From Sthenelais limicola (lineage: Eukaryota; Annelida; Polychaeta; Phyllodocida; Sigalionidae), in assembly GCA_942159475.1 (NCBI GenBank), contig OW804097.1, positions 39,320,298 to 39,384,297 on the forward strand: a stretch of DNA of 64,000 nt, in the 5' to 3' direction. Below are positions 45,060-58,200 of this stretch, piece after piece. The stretch's first letter is position 1; every line of letters starts with the position of its first letter. The position numbers and the translations under genes are program-made. The notes beneath the pieces are model-generated. The model was given only the letters and a program-made list of their open reading frames with translations, searched no databases and was not told the DNA's origin.

Positions 45060-45441
45060 TCAATTATTTGTATGATTTGTATTTAATTGTTTGAATTTTG
45101 CCCGAATTTTGTTGAATTTTCTGGTTGAATAGGGCCTCATTGTGACCCAAATTGATTTTTCAACTGGCCTTTTATCTTGATATGTTGCTTTCATTGTTGG
45201 GAATTTGTTTCTAATTTTACAAAAATATCATTAGTCATTTCAATCCCATGAATTTTGTCCAACTATAATGTGTTATAGTTTTTGTCATTATGGTGACATA
45301 AGTATATCCCATTTGAAGCTATTTTACAAAGCCCTCAGACAAATTCCACCTGTTTCTGGCCTAAATTGTGAATATCGATTTTGTAAAAAATTATGTCAAA
45401 AAACTATAAGGAGAAAGACTAAAATAATCAGTCGTTTACTG

Positions 45442-45591
45442 AAAGAGGGGGATGAATTGGGAAGAGAATTATTTTAATATCAGAAAATAACCCCCAAACC
45501 ATTGTAAGTATTGATCAAAGAGGGGGATGAATTGGGAAGAGAATTATTTTAATATCAGAAAATAACCCCCAAACCATTGTAAGTATTGATC
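45442..45591 (+). repeat. Exact tandem duplication, 75-bp period
   Basis: AAAGAGGGGGATGAATTGGG at 45442 repeats at 45517, identical through the unit as far as I can see. It lies inside the TIR element. Confidence 0.85.
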
Positions 45592-46465
45592 ATCTGGTAT
45601 TGAGACTACAGGTACTTATCATAACGATAGAAAGACTCTTTACACAAAATATGGTTCTCATCTGTCTCATCTTTAGTGGAAATTATTGAGTTTTCACTAA
45701 ATTCCAACAATGAAGGCTCTATTTTCGTCACAGTAAGTGAGGACAAATATTCAAAAGGCACAAAAAGACCAACTCCCCAATCTGATTTTGTTGGAATAAA
45801 GTTTTCCTGAAAGCATAAAACCTATATATATATTACAGTTACAGTGTCTTAGAATAGTTTGAGAGACTTTCAAAATTTGCCCCTCTCCCACACTGTCATG
45901 TAGCAAAAGAGCACACATGAAAACACTGACCCAGCCTGTACATGTCATTGTGAATATCTATTATTTTTTTCTACATCATCTGTAATATAATGAGCAGCAA
46001 ATATTGTTAAAATACAAATTCATAAAATTAAAATACAAATTATATTTATCCACTCAAAATGCACCAGGAGGTGTATTTTTTCCCGGGAGAACCCTCCTGG
46101 ACTCTCCCGCGACCTACCGCTTTTTTTAAAAAAGCCGCCACCGGCTCCTCTCTAAAATTGGAACAGTCGTACCCGTTATCACGGTCTCACGTACAAAGTA
46201 GAAGAAAAGGGAATTGCTGCTGTCTCTGCCAACGAAATAAATCCTCATTCAGCTTTGTGTCAGGTGTGAGAACTACCGTATATTAGTAAGCAACGATATT
46301 AGCTAGTGATTACTGGAACAATATTGTCTATATTCAATGCTAGAGTCAGGTATAGCTCGATAGGTCCCGTCGGGAAGATTCGAATGGACGGCCATTGCCG
46401 CGAAATATATCAACAAGCGCCGAAAATGGTGTCTCCCAATGCCGCCGCTGGCGCCACTGTGAATA

Positions 46466-46500
46466 GGCCGCTGCTCAGTGCCTACGCACTGAGCAGCGCT
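46466..46500. repeat. Short hairpin
   Basis: CGCTGCTCAGTG and CACTGAGCAGCG arms are separated by CCTACG. It lies in the GC-rich right part of the TIR element. Confidence 0.6.
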
Positions 46501-46737
46501 AGGGGTGGGGGTCGGGTGGAGGTCGGGTGCGTGGACGGGACCTCGTCGGCAACTGTTTTTCTTTATTTATACAAGCAACTAGCCTAAAACTCAGATCCCA
46601 ACACAACCCAATCCAGCGGTATGCTTTCTGGACCTTCCTCTGAGCGCTTCGCGCCTTCGGCGCTCACAGACTCCCCAACATGTGCCCTTTTCTAAGACCT
46701 GAACCCCCCCCTTCAGGAAATCCTGGATCTGCCCCTG

Positions 46738-47300
46738 CACATTGATGATGGATTAAAGGATAAGAATGATTGACAGAATGGTACGCAATCCACTAACATT
46801 CACAGTTCCTGAGAATGTAAAAAGGGGTCTAAAATGAGTGATGGACCGGGCCATGAAAAGCGCACCATGACTCGTACGTCCAGTGGAACCCCGCGTTTAT
46901 AATATCGTAATTTTTTTAAGGGACCAAATGTGTCCGGGGCGCACCCAAAACGAGATTTTCTTCCCACGAAACAAGTGGTTCAACGACATCAGACCCATAG
47001 ATGTTAAGTGCTTCACGCCGTAGATCTGACGGTATGGAGTAATGGCAGACACTGAACGTAAGCTACCATGGAAAGGGGACGAAAAATGTTCTAACCAAAC
47101 GGCAAACGCTCGGCACAACACGAGCATGTGGTCGGACATATCCAAGAAGATTGAGCCTAAATCCCCATGACATGAATGAAACGATAGACCAGAATGTTAA
47201 ATTAAAGTGCCTTATTCTTCATGTCCCTACCTTTAGAATGAAACTAATGATATTAGTAAAATATAACAATTTTCAGCGTGTATGAAACGCACACCTATCA
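46738..47300. other. Intergenic stretch left of the GIGYF promoter region
   Basis: No supported exon. Repeats become sparse from here to the right. Confidence 0.45.
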
Positions 47301-47309
47301 CAACTCAAG

Positions 47310-47480
47310 AGCAGACGCTGCCATCTTGGTTCTGCTTCATCCGGGCACTTTGCCCTTGGTCACGTGATACATACAAGACGGCCATATTGGTTTTGTGCTT
47401 TCGTAGTCGAGTTCAAGTACGTGTTGAAAATCGCCAGAAAACCATCTAATTCGAGAATCAGGTTGGTTAAAACAATCCGA
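47310..47480 (+). promoter_or_regulatory. Probable GIGYF promoter region
   Basis: Contains GCCATCTTGG (YY1-type, reverse of CCAAGATGGC) at about 47320, an E-box CACGTG at 47360-47365 and ACGGCCATATTGG near 47379. This lies ~1.8 kb before the coding start, and the ATG exon begins right after a splice acceptor (TTTGTTTCAG, 49171-49180), so a non-coding first exon upstream is expected. The first-exon donor is not certain. Confidence 0.35.
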
Positions 47481-49180
47481 ACCTGCTTTTCAGATATCCC
47501 AAATTTCTTTTTTTCCTACATATGACCCATGTTATCGAGTATGGAACCGACGGAAAGTTGACATGTTTGAGCCAGCAGGAATCAGATTTGAAGAGAGTCC
47601 TGTCGAGCTGCCGATTTTTGTCGCGACATGACTGCGGTCTTCGGCTCACTACTTTGGGCTCTTCATGTCAGTATCCCTCGTAATCTGTCCCATTTTGTGA
47701 TACTACATGCGTTTTCTCTCATGTAAAGGGAAAATGATTCGATTCATATCGCTAAATTATGGCGTGTTAGCACTCCATGCATATGCTGAGAAAATGAGTG
47801 GAGTACAAGCCACTATCTCGCCACGCGGTTGCCCAACCCACGTCTATAACCAAAAGTAGCCATCATCGCGGGGTTGTGTGTGCGTCCTCACGTTTCTTCC
47901 CCCTTTCTCATACACTTTCTTCTATTAGACTCACAACAATATCCACTATTTTGTCATTGCGACGAGGCGTTGTCAACCAGTATTGTTATTTAGGGAAGGA
48001 AACCAAATAGACATCCTATTTTACTTGACCCATGTTAAGTTTGACAGCTGCTCTATTGTAGGTCGTCGAAATGTATACATGTGTATACATCCTTTCTATA
48101 TTTACTGACTCCATGGCCCTATAGCCTAAATTTTCGAGCCAGGTCACATGTGGGTTCCTGTTCTGTTTGTTTTTGTTTTCGTTTTCCCCTTTTGCATCTG
48201 TACTATTGATGTATGCTCGATGGGTCATTCATTAAATTAGTTGCAATAATACCTGTCTTGTCTTGAGTCACTTGACTTGTCTACGAAAACAAATTATCTT
48301 AGTCTGACCCAGAACTGTTGTTAACATGTTCATTTAAGCATTTTAAAGGTTAGTCTAAATGCTAAACCTGTTGTGAAGTGTTTTTGATGCTTCCGTGTTG
48401 TACTTGTGTATGAAATCCTATGAAAATTTAAATGTCATCTGTCCATCGACAATGACAATGCAAAGATCGATGCGTATATAAAATGTATGGGCCTACAGCC
48501 GTAGACGTATACATAGTACAGTATTAGTTCCTATTGTGTATTGACGGGACGTTCAGTTTTCTGTCATAAATGGCAATGCTCATTCAATATGAATATAGGC
48601 CTAGGCCAATGTATGTGACTAGCTGTGTGTCAGTGACAGTGGTTTTCAAATAGTATAGTTTGAAGTTTCCTGCTGGATTTTGTTAGCAACAACTCAAACT
48701 CTGGACATAGTGACTTCGGCTGTAATGGAAGGCGATGGTTATTGTTTTCGCTTTTTATGTTGCCTCCTATTCTGAAACCCTGTCATTCCACTCGGTTCAG
48801 GCGTTGTGACTAGTATTTATCAGGAGATAGGGATTATGGGTGCGTTAAATTATGAAGAAAAGTCTTGAAACTTAGATTTTTAATGTGCGCTTTGTGGACT
48901 GCGGTTATTTTACATTGTCATTGTTTTATTGCAGAATATTGTGATTGACTGACTGAACTGGGAGGAATTCATTTGCATTACGTCATCTAGAGATAATCAG
49001 CGGCACAGGGGGTAAAAAGCAAATTCTCATTTAAAACAAACGTTCTGTCGGTTTTAAAGTAAAACTTTTGACTTACAGAAAAGTAATACCACTGACCTGC
49101 TGAGAGTCAGATCTGACCTTCGCCTTGATAGCTAATTTTCATTCCTGTAGGTACTGATTTTGGCTTTGATTTTGTTTCAG
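47481..49180 (+). other. Probable 5' untranslated exon and first intron of GIGYF
   Basis: No protein-coding motif. The acceptor at 49171-49180 shows that transcription starts upstream and that an intron is removed before the ATG exon. The exact 5' exon could not be fixed. Confidence 0.4.
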
Positions 49181-49207
49181 ATATATATATACGTTTAACT
49201 GTTCGAA

Positions 49208-52200
49208 ATGGCGGAGACGATGAAGTTCGGACCCCAGTGGTGAGTAAAAGACTGTTGGTCTTTGGTTCTGTGGTCAAATTAATCTTCAACATTTATTGCT
49301 ATATTTAAGTATTCTCATAATTAAATTATATGATACCACATTGATGGGCACATGTTGTATGAGGGGTGCAATAAAATATTCATATTGGTCCAGACCATGG
49401 AAGTTTTTCTTTTAACTGTTAAGTACTAAATTAAATGACAATTTATAAGTAAAAAGAAATGTTTATATTTTAATATTCTCAAATTCTTCTTAACTTTGCT
49501 ACGGGCATATAATGAATGTACATGTTGGTTTCACCAAAATAGATTCATGAATATGTAACTAATATTCCATAATTTTTCGATTGGTCACGACGTCCCATTT
49601 TCTATATCTGTAACATAAATGTATCCATTATTAAACACCTAATAAGCGTTTTGTAAACTATCATCAATAACCATTTTGCAGGTTGAGGAATCTATCCGAT
49701 GGCTCCATCGCCAATAATGCCACCACTTCATCTGTCAGTCCAACTCCAGCCTTCGTTCCGGGCAAATATAAGTTAGCGGAGCATCGTTATGGTCGTGAAG
49801 AAATGTTGGCTTTATATGTTCCCAATACTAAACTACCTGAGTGTATGAAAAGTTTCCCTTCCATCGTCAGTGAAAAAGCTTTACAGCCTATGGCTTTCAT
49901 AGCCCCAACAGAAGAAGAACAGGTAAAAACCTCAGATTCAATGGAATGGAAAAATTGTTGTTAATTCTATGTTCGGTAAAGCATTTCGTGCCCTCCTATA
50001 AGAATTTCATGAAAGGTATTTTTTATAGTATTACTGTATATATATCATGATTCAAAGAATTTTCATACATTTTCACTACAAGTTTAATTTATAAAAAAAA
50101 AAGTAATGCTACGAGATGGACTGAATATAATTGCAGATTGTAGTTGATAGATATCCGTTGATGGTAACATCTGCTTGCTGCATTTACATTTCAAATATAT
50201 TTTTGTACAAAATATGTAGTTTCCATGCTTCCATGCCCTATACAAATCTATCTGCTTTTAGGTATAAAGGATTGCGAAACGTTACTTTACACTAACTGTA
50301 AATGAATCTGAAAGTATTCCTGTAGTGTTCATACGCGGGTTCATATCCAAATAATAATTCTAATGGCGTCATTCTCATTGCCTGTTTTGCAGCGGCTGAT
50401 GTCACAAAGTGTGAATAGTACTGCAGTTCTTCGGATGATGGGTAGGGGAAGCGGACCTTCTCAGCGTGGTGGACGGGGTGGGGGGGATAGGGGTCGAGGA
50501 AGAGGTGAGCACCTATTTTCTCCTTACTTTGATTTGTCTACCGTTTAAATAACATTTTACATATCCTCGTAAACCATGATGAATTTGCTTAATATACTTT
50601 TTACTATTTACTTAATATTTTACATTAGTTTCTCCACACACGAGATGTTTCCGTAAATCTCACATTCAAACTTCGTAAATTTTACATTCAAACTTCCATC
50701 TTCCCAGTATTCGCTTAATTTTAAAATGAAACCTGTTTATTTATGATTCTTGTTATTAAATTTCCAGGGCGTGGGCGTGGTGAGGGGGGATTCTCTGGGT
50801 TTCACCGACAGACTTCACTTGAAGATGACGGGTATTTGCGAGGGGGGAGACATGGTAGGGGCGACGGTTGGGAAGAAGGGTAAGTTGTAGCCTCTTTCTT
50901 GTCTATTTGTTATTTCAATTAGTTCAGTCATGATGAAGCCTTGCAAAGAATAGTAATTTCTAGAAGTTTTGGAATGTCTGTCTCTGTAATATGTCCTGAT
51001 ATATAGTTTAATTTCATACTTCTACAGGGAAAAGGGTCGTTTTGAAAGGGGTGCTAGTGGCTTTGGGGCTCGGACAGCCACCTTCGAGGAAGGCCCTACG
51101 TCGCCGAGGAAGGACTTCTCACGGTCCATGTCCACTGATAATTGGCGGGAACTTCGCGCTAAGAACAAGGAAGAAGAAGAGGACGAGGGTGGAGACTGGA
51201 GACGTGCGGGACCCCGCGAAAAATGGAGTAAGTTATTGTTTCATTCTATCGGGCGTATATCTAACTGGCATCAGGCTAGTCGCTCATCAAAGCAGGGACG
51301 TGAGGTATGTCAGCTCTTAACCAACTGCTATATTTTTTAATTAAATCTGTATTCATGCTATCGGTTATACAGTAACATGACGAATATTTACAGATTATTT
51401 AACCTCCAGATCACCAATTCGGTCCTTAAGACCTCGAAACTTAACTGCCATGAATATGACCCTGGCCGTCGGTATGGCGTGAAGCTCTTAATCACTCACT
51501 CTTCCTCTGTTACCTGATGTCTAAGTTTCAGGCATATACACGACTCGAGAGTCTGAGGCAATAAGCTCATGTACAAATTATTAAATTCATTTGGGGTTAT
51601 TTCATTCATTTAATTATCGCATATTTTATTAATTCATTTAGATATAAATCTAAATTTCACTTTACATATAATGGTAAGGCAGTGTAACACGGTCGGTGTG
51701 TGTCATGATCATAGAACTCCAACAAAGTTCTTTTGTATCATTTAACTCATTGTCTACAGCAGTGAAGGAGTAACCTGTTCATTAGGAACCCTTCGCCAAG
51801 CCTACAAAGTTAATTTCAAAGTCTTAATATCCTAGCAATCCAGATTAAGTTACGGATTAGAAATGATGTTATAGTATTTAGTTTAGTAACAGCTTTTCTA
51901 GTGCTTATGACCGTTGGTCAAATTACTAAAATTCCTGTCTTGAAACGGTTATCCTTGTTTCCCTGTGCAGCTAATCGTAGTAATTGGCGGGATCATCGTG
52001 ATCGGGAGTACGAACGTGGCCGTTTTGACGAGTATAATGAAGGGGGTTATAGAGACCGTAGTTATCACCGTACAAAGAGTGGTTCCTGGGATGATCAGGA
52101 GTCAGGTATTGAACTTATTTATTTAATTATTTGTAGGAATTTAAAGCAACTCAACTGAGAACACCTAGCGTTAGTTTGTCTTCAGTATTTTATTTAGCGA

Positions 52201-55200
52201 CCCTTACGCGTTTTGCCTGTTGGTTCTGGCTTCAACAGAGGGTTATTTATTTAATTTTTAGTTGACGAGTCACTGACTCTATGCCTCTCTCTATCATTCG
52301 TTCCTCCCTGCCTTCGTTTGTGTCTTTCTTGGTTATATAGACGAGCTAGTTGTACTCGTTTGACCTTTCCCGTGGAACTTTTCGTTGAAAGATTTTGAAT
52401 ATGAACGAATACAAAAAAATTGAAGATGCTACCACGATATTAACTTGCCCCTTGCAATTAGGCCAATCTATTTAAGTTGGCGCACTTGAAATCTAATGAT
52501 TTTGGTTTTATTCTTATCCAAGATCTACCTGAATGGAGTACTGCCGAGGTGGACGACATGGACAACTTGGGTACCTTTGACTCCAGTGGAGCATTCATGT
52601 CTATGAAGGTAGGAATTCATTTCCCATTCCTTTACCTGTCGTTGTACAGCCGAAGAGCATTTTTGAATGGAATTGCTGAGGGTGCATATCGAATACAATC
52701 TGCAAAAAACTCATTTTATGCCTTATGATATTGCTAGTTTTCTTAATGTAACAATTTTGTTTTTAAATTAAAAAGTTAGTTTCCTACATCAGAGTGGGGA
52801 CTGGGTGGTGCAACAGTCTTAATTAGTGGCTTCGAATACACTCCCAGGAGTAGTGGGTTGGCATCCTTAAGCGTTGGTACATACTTGCTTCCCCACTAAA
52901 ATATCTCTTGTTGATACAACATGCTTTAATGGATGCCGATGGAACGGAGATCTTTTTAATCGTTATATTCATAGATCTCAATATTAGTTTAAATCAAACA
53001 TTCATCTTCAAGAATGGAAGTCCCTTTTCCAAATAGTGCACGAAAACAGCCTCAAATTATTGACAATAAGTCACTTTATAGAGTATGCCTTTTATAAAGA
53101 AGCCGAAGAAAACAGTTTAATGCACCAGTATAAGGAATACTACACTACTGACTGGTCGGTATTTGATCCTGCTTTTATAAGGAGGCTAAAGAAATGCAAG
53201 AGCAGGAAGGCCGAAAATTAAGTCGGTCTTGGTCAGGAAACTGGGATGGCGGTGAAAAAAACCGGTCTGGCTCAACTTCCTCTTCTTCCTCGTGTGGAGA
53301 GAAGGAAACTGGTGCTGAGAATCTAAGGAAAGTGGTCAGTAAACGTGTGCTCTCTTTCACATCTAGATGTGTGGATTACTATTAACTCCTCCTGTATATT
53401 ATTACCAAGGTCATTTAGGCATACAACTAAGTAATTGTAGTTGTCCTGTAGGCAACTACTGAAGCAGACGTATCGTTTTATGGGTGCGATGGCTCTTGCG
53501 TGCTATGATAAGACTTAACAAGTAGCGTAATGGAGGTTTGTAATCCAACTGAGACTGACTACGGAAACAGACGATTCCCCACAGTTGTCGAGTATGTTTC
53601 TGCATCGTGTCGAGATGGATTACAAACCGTTCAGAGGGCCATTTGGTGTTCATTGCAGACTGATTTGTTGAGAAGATGGACACATATTTTACTTTATGTA
53701 GGCTGTATTAATGTGACTGATGTCTGTAAGTTGTGTTTGACTTTCGCTGAGTTTCGGAGTTGGCAAGATAACAATGTTTTTTTGAGAAATTGATATTGCC
53801 TCAAGGTAGATTGAAAGTCCTGTACTAAAGATAGTTGTTTAAGAAACCTCATGCATACTTAATAAACGGCTTTACAACACTCCCCTTGAATTAAGTGTAT
53901 GAGTTGGAGGACTCCATACCTCCCCGTAAATTAGCTTGGACGGAAAGATTTTCTTCAATGAATATTACGTTTTGATTGGGGTTCATACGTTTACCTGTTA
54001 TTAACCATGTTATCTTTCTTAAAAAATGTTTCAAATACGAGTGAATTAATTTGTTGTGCGGTAATTTGACATAAACATTTGGAGGGAAATAATAGGGAAA
54101 AACACATTACAATCCATTGTTATTTAAGAAATGTCCCTCTAATTGAAAATCAATTCCACAAGATGTATTCCCTGTTTAACCATCCATTCCTGCTTTAAAA
54201 GAAAGACCCATGGACCCTACGTAGCCTGGTGCTTCACTTTCAGATCTAAGTAGAAGACACGCTCTCAAATACATCTCTCAATCTACATGAAATATTTCGA
54301 GTTTTCAATGTTAAAATTTGCCTTGCAGAAATCGAGGGAGATGGAAGAAGATGGCGATCCATCGTGTGACGCACCTAAAACTGCTGACGAGAGAGGTGGA
54401 GAGGGAGAAATTGAGAGGAAGACAAATAAGGACGAAGCTGATGGGAGCAGCCATAACGACCGGGGGGCAGGTGATGGCGTCTCTCCCTCCCCCTCCTCTA
54501 CCACTGCTTCCTCTACAACTGCTACCAATTCATTAACTCCAAGCCCGGCTGGCGGCAATAACAAGCACAGGCCAGACCACGCTGTAGAAGAACATCCACA
54601 AACTGTCCAGCATTCTGCTAACAATAATCAACAACATCAAAAACAGAAGCTCGAGTCCACACAAAACATGAACTCTCGAGGCTCCTCTTCTAATTCTCCA
54701 TCCACCACAACCACCACCTCCTCCTCCAACTCCAACTCTCAGGTACCAAGTGCTGAGCCTGAGCAGAATGGGGCGAGAGGCGGAGGCACTCCCACCACTG
54801 TCTCCTCCAACAAGCAGGGTGTGAATAGACTCAGTGACTCTTCATCCAGTGTTGTCAGTGATAGTAATAACATTGAGATGCATCACCATCACCGTCACCA
54901 ACAACAGCAACAACAACAACACCAGACTAATACACCACCTCCGCCTCGTCCTCCATCTCACACCCAGGCTCCTCCTGCCCGGCAAGCTTCGGGTGCCACT
55001 GGTCACAATGGCCAACCTTCCATGGTGGAGGACGACTTTGGCCACCTGGAGAAAGCAGCCGAGGACTTGGTGGCTACTTGGACTGCGGAGGAGGACGCCA
55101 AGTCTGACAGCAAGGCAAAGGTGGAGAGTGGTGGTGTGCCTCTGGATCACGAAGATGCGAAGAAGTGGTTTTACCGGGATCCCCAAGGGGACCTACAAGG

Positions 55201-58200
55201 ACCATTCAAGGCAGCCGAGATGGCCGAGTGGTTTAGCGCCGGCTATTTCACTATGAACCTATTAGTAAAACGTGGCTGTGATGCCACTTTCCAGCCTCTT
55301 GGAGAACTCATAAAACGGTGGGGGCGGGTGCCATTCTTACCTGGGCCAGCCCTGCCTCCCCTCAAAGATGGCGGCATGGGCATGAACCCACCGCCCGCCC
55401 AACCGCAAGTAGATGTTCAGCAGGAGCAGCTAAAGTTGTTACAACAACAAATGATAATGCAGCAACAACTTTATCTACAGTAAGTAATAGTTTCTCTTGT
55501 TTATTTTCTTATTTGGTCCTTTCCAATATCCCCCAAAAGCGTTATGTTTGAGTTAATTTACCTTAGAAGTGTCTGCCTATGATTGTGTGAGATTGTTTAA
55601 ATCAAAACCAAGGGAAACAAATTAAGACCATGCTCTGCATGTAAATAGCTTTCTTTTTGTATGTGAATCAGTGATAAAAACTGATTGGTTCTGTCGTCGA
55701 ACGGTAAACGGTAAAGAGAACCACGAAAATGTGTTAAAAAATAAAGCACTCTTAAGGGTCATGTCAATGAGTGGTATTGATAACCAACTGCCGCTATCTG
55801 TGAGGTTTATTATGTATTATATGTGGCCCCTTAAAACGGCATGTAATCAGTTAAGCTGAAGTCCTGCCATTCTTTGAATATAATTTCGCGCAAGTCGCAA
55901 TACGTTCACGAGTGGTCACCAACTGCCGCTGTTGACAACCTGTGGGCGACTTCAAGGGACAAAGTACTATCTCTACTAAAAGATAGTGTACTATCTTTTA
56001 TGTGGCCTCTTACATGCACCTTGTCAGTTTTATCTGGGAGGTGTAAATACCCCCTCCCTTGTGCTATAATGCTTGTGTTTGCCGTTGTGTTGACCTGGGA
56101 GTGTTCTCTTTCAGACAAGTGCAAATGAGTCAGATGGTGGCTACATTACAGCAGCAGGAGAGCTTTGCCAAGCTGAGCCCCCAGCAGCAGCAACAGTTGG
56201 CCATACAGTTAATGTTGAAGCACCATGTGCTGCAACAAGGCCAAGGCCCGCAAGGCCAAGCCCAGCCCCAACAGCCCCAGCAGCAACAATCCCCGGCCTC
56301 AGCTGCCCCCCAGGGCCCCCAGCCCCCACCCAGCCAGCAGTCCCCTCCCCAACCTCAGTCTCAACCTCCCCAGAGCTTGTCTCCAAGGTAACCACCTTTT
56401 AACTTTCTTTTTATTTTCTTAACATTTTATGCTTTAATTTAAACAAATAAAAGCTGGTCTGACGATGAATTGAGCTTCATGATTTTATTAGGGGGAAAAC
56501 ACCTCTTTATTGATTCAGAAAAGTTGGTTAGCCCTGCTACACTTTGATGAAATCGGTGAACTAGCTAGTGATGTGTATCTGGTCAGTTAGCCTGAGTGAC
56601 GATGTAACTAGACAGTGGTTTTGAGGTTGTATCAAATTTGCATCCAGGCTCAGATTAACTTTTTTGATCGTAAAGTTATCGTAATTTTGTTCGCTTGTAT
56701 TGTCAGGCCAAATATGTTAGCCATTTTTTTTTAATAGGTTTTATTTGTACTCAGTTATCGACATAATTTCTACGAGATATAAAGTTCAAAAGCATGCAAT
56801 GAGGATGTTTTGTAATTCTCGTTTTACAGTTTAGTATAATATAATGAGATAGGAGGTTGCTTTGTACTTGTTGGTGCAACCTAATGATTATGACTACGGC
56901 TCATGTTAAACATTCATATTCCATAATGATTTTTAAGTAAATGTGATGGAGTAATCACATGTGACCACCGGAGTTGTCTTGATGGGTTTCATATCATTCG
57001 GCTTGGTCTATTTAATTCAAAACAGAATTAGGGTAAAACATGTCATTGGTAGGGACCTTTTAATTTAATTTTTTAAATGACTTAAAAAAACACTTTAGGG
57101 TCGGTCAGAAACAAAGATAATTTTATTTTAGGCTTTATTGGGGGTCGGAAGTTGGGGCACACAGTCAACAAGAAGAGGTTTTAAATGCTTATTTTGTTTT
57201 CCTTGCTGCAGATCCGAGGCTCAGGTTAATTTCCAGAGGCAAATGTCTCAGCCTGTGGTGAGTCAGGCCGCGCCGCCAGGTGGTGCCAGTGATGCGGGCA
57301 TTGCAGGCTACCACCGCTCCATGTCGCAGCAAGCGCCGCCCCAGCCCCAGCAGCACAGGGACGAACCCCCTCTTTGGGCTAGCGCCAACCCCACACCCAC
57401 CTCTGGTAAGTTGCTTTGTGGAGACCCAAGGGTGTACTCTACTCGTTTTTTTCCTTGAGGGATTAGCTCCTACTAGCGGGAATGATTTGGTATTGTGAGA
57501 GCATTGTCTAGGCGCAATCAAACATGACAGTACTTGACTGTAAATGAATGCCTGAATTCATGAATTTACAAATAAATTAGTCAATGCCATGGCGTTATTT
57601 TACCCTGACTAGAATATTATATATTTCTTTATCTGTTGTGTCGTCGTCTTTTGTAGCTGGTTGGACGGCACCAACGAGTGTATGGGACATAGAACCACAG
57701 AAGCCGCAATCCTTGGATGAAATACAAAGATTAGAACGCCTCAAAATCGACCAGCAACAAAGAGTAAGTGGCACATTACTTTTATAGCTTCCTATGAGTC
57801 GCCTTGGTAAACTTTTAAATACTTTGGTCACGTTACATTAGATTTCTGACATTAGAATTGTTTATATTTTAAATTTCTACGTACGCCTACACATGCACGT
57901 TCCCTCCACAATATTGGCAGAAACAAAACTAAATACGTGTAAGTGGAGATAGATATCAACGAGTATTTTCATCTGGTATCTTTCTCATAGCAGGAGGAGG
58001 CTGAACGGGAGAGACGGCGACAAGAGGAGGAGATGCGCAAGAGACAAGAAGACGAAGAGAGAAGAAGGCAAGAAGATGAGATCAGACGTCGGCAAGAAGA
58101 GGAGAGAAGAAAACAATTAGAGATGGAGATAGAGCGACAGAGAATAGAACAACTCGAACGCATCAGGGTATGTTTCTGTTGTTACTCTTTTAGACTGTCG

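Larger units (their letters stand above)
43904..46737. mobile_element. 2.8-kb non-autonomous TIR element, hAT-like
   Basis: The left terminus CAGGGGCGGATCCAGG (43904-43919) is matched by an inverted right terminus with one mismatch (46722-46737). A 5-bp direct repeat CACAT flanks both ends (43899-43903 and 46738-46742). Next to each terminus is a poly-C run (about 43931-43939 and 46703-46710); on the left, GGGGGG-TTCGAA-CCCCCC is a perfect palindrome. CAGGGG ends are common in hAT transposons, some groups of which make 5-bp duplications; the assignment is an inference. No transposase is encoded. Inside are a CCCCAAA minisatellite, two tandem duplications, a repeat B copy and an internal inverted pair. 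Confidence 0.7.

Noticed and set aside
46059..46587. Two plus-strand frames in the right part of the TIR element
   Set aside because: No motif, no splice signals, and GC-rich low-complexity content; not supported as genes.
53520..53800. Possible extra GIGYF exon between exons 8 and 9
   Set aside because: An open frame exists (53530-53793) but it contains an internal inverted repeat and no GIGYF similarity; an exon 8 end at 53331 already gives a phase match, though its donor is weak.
54287..54328. ATG at 54287 as start of the long GIGYF frame
   Set aside because: It lies in the intron before the acceptor TTGCAG; the real gene starts at 49208 with an N-terminus conserved in GIGYF proteins.
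54283..54624. Antisense and alternate-frame open frames over GIGYF exon 9 and neighbours
   Set aside because: They mirror low-complexity Ser/Gln/Pro coding on the plus strand and have no splice support.
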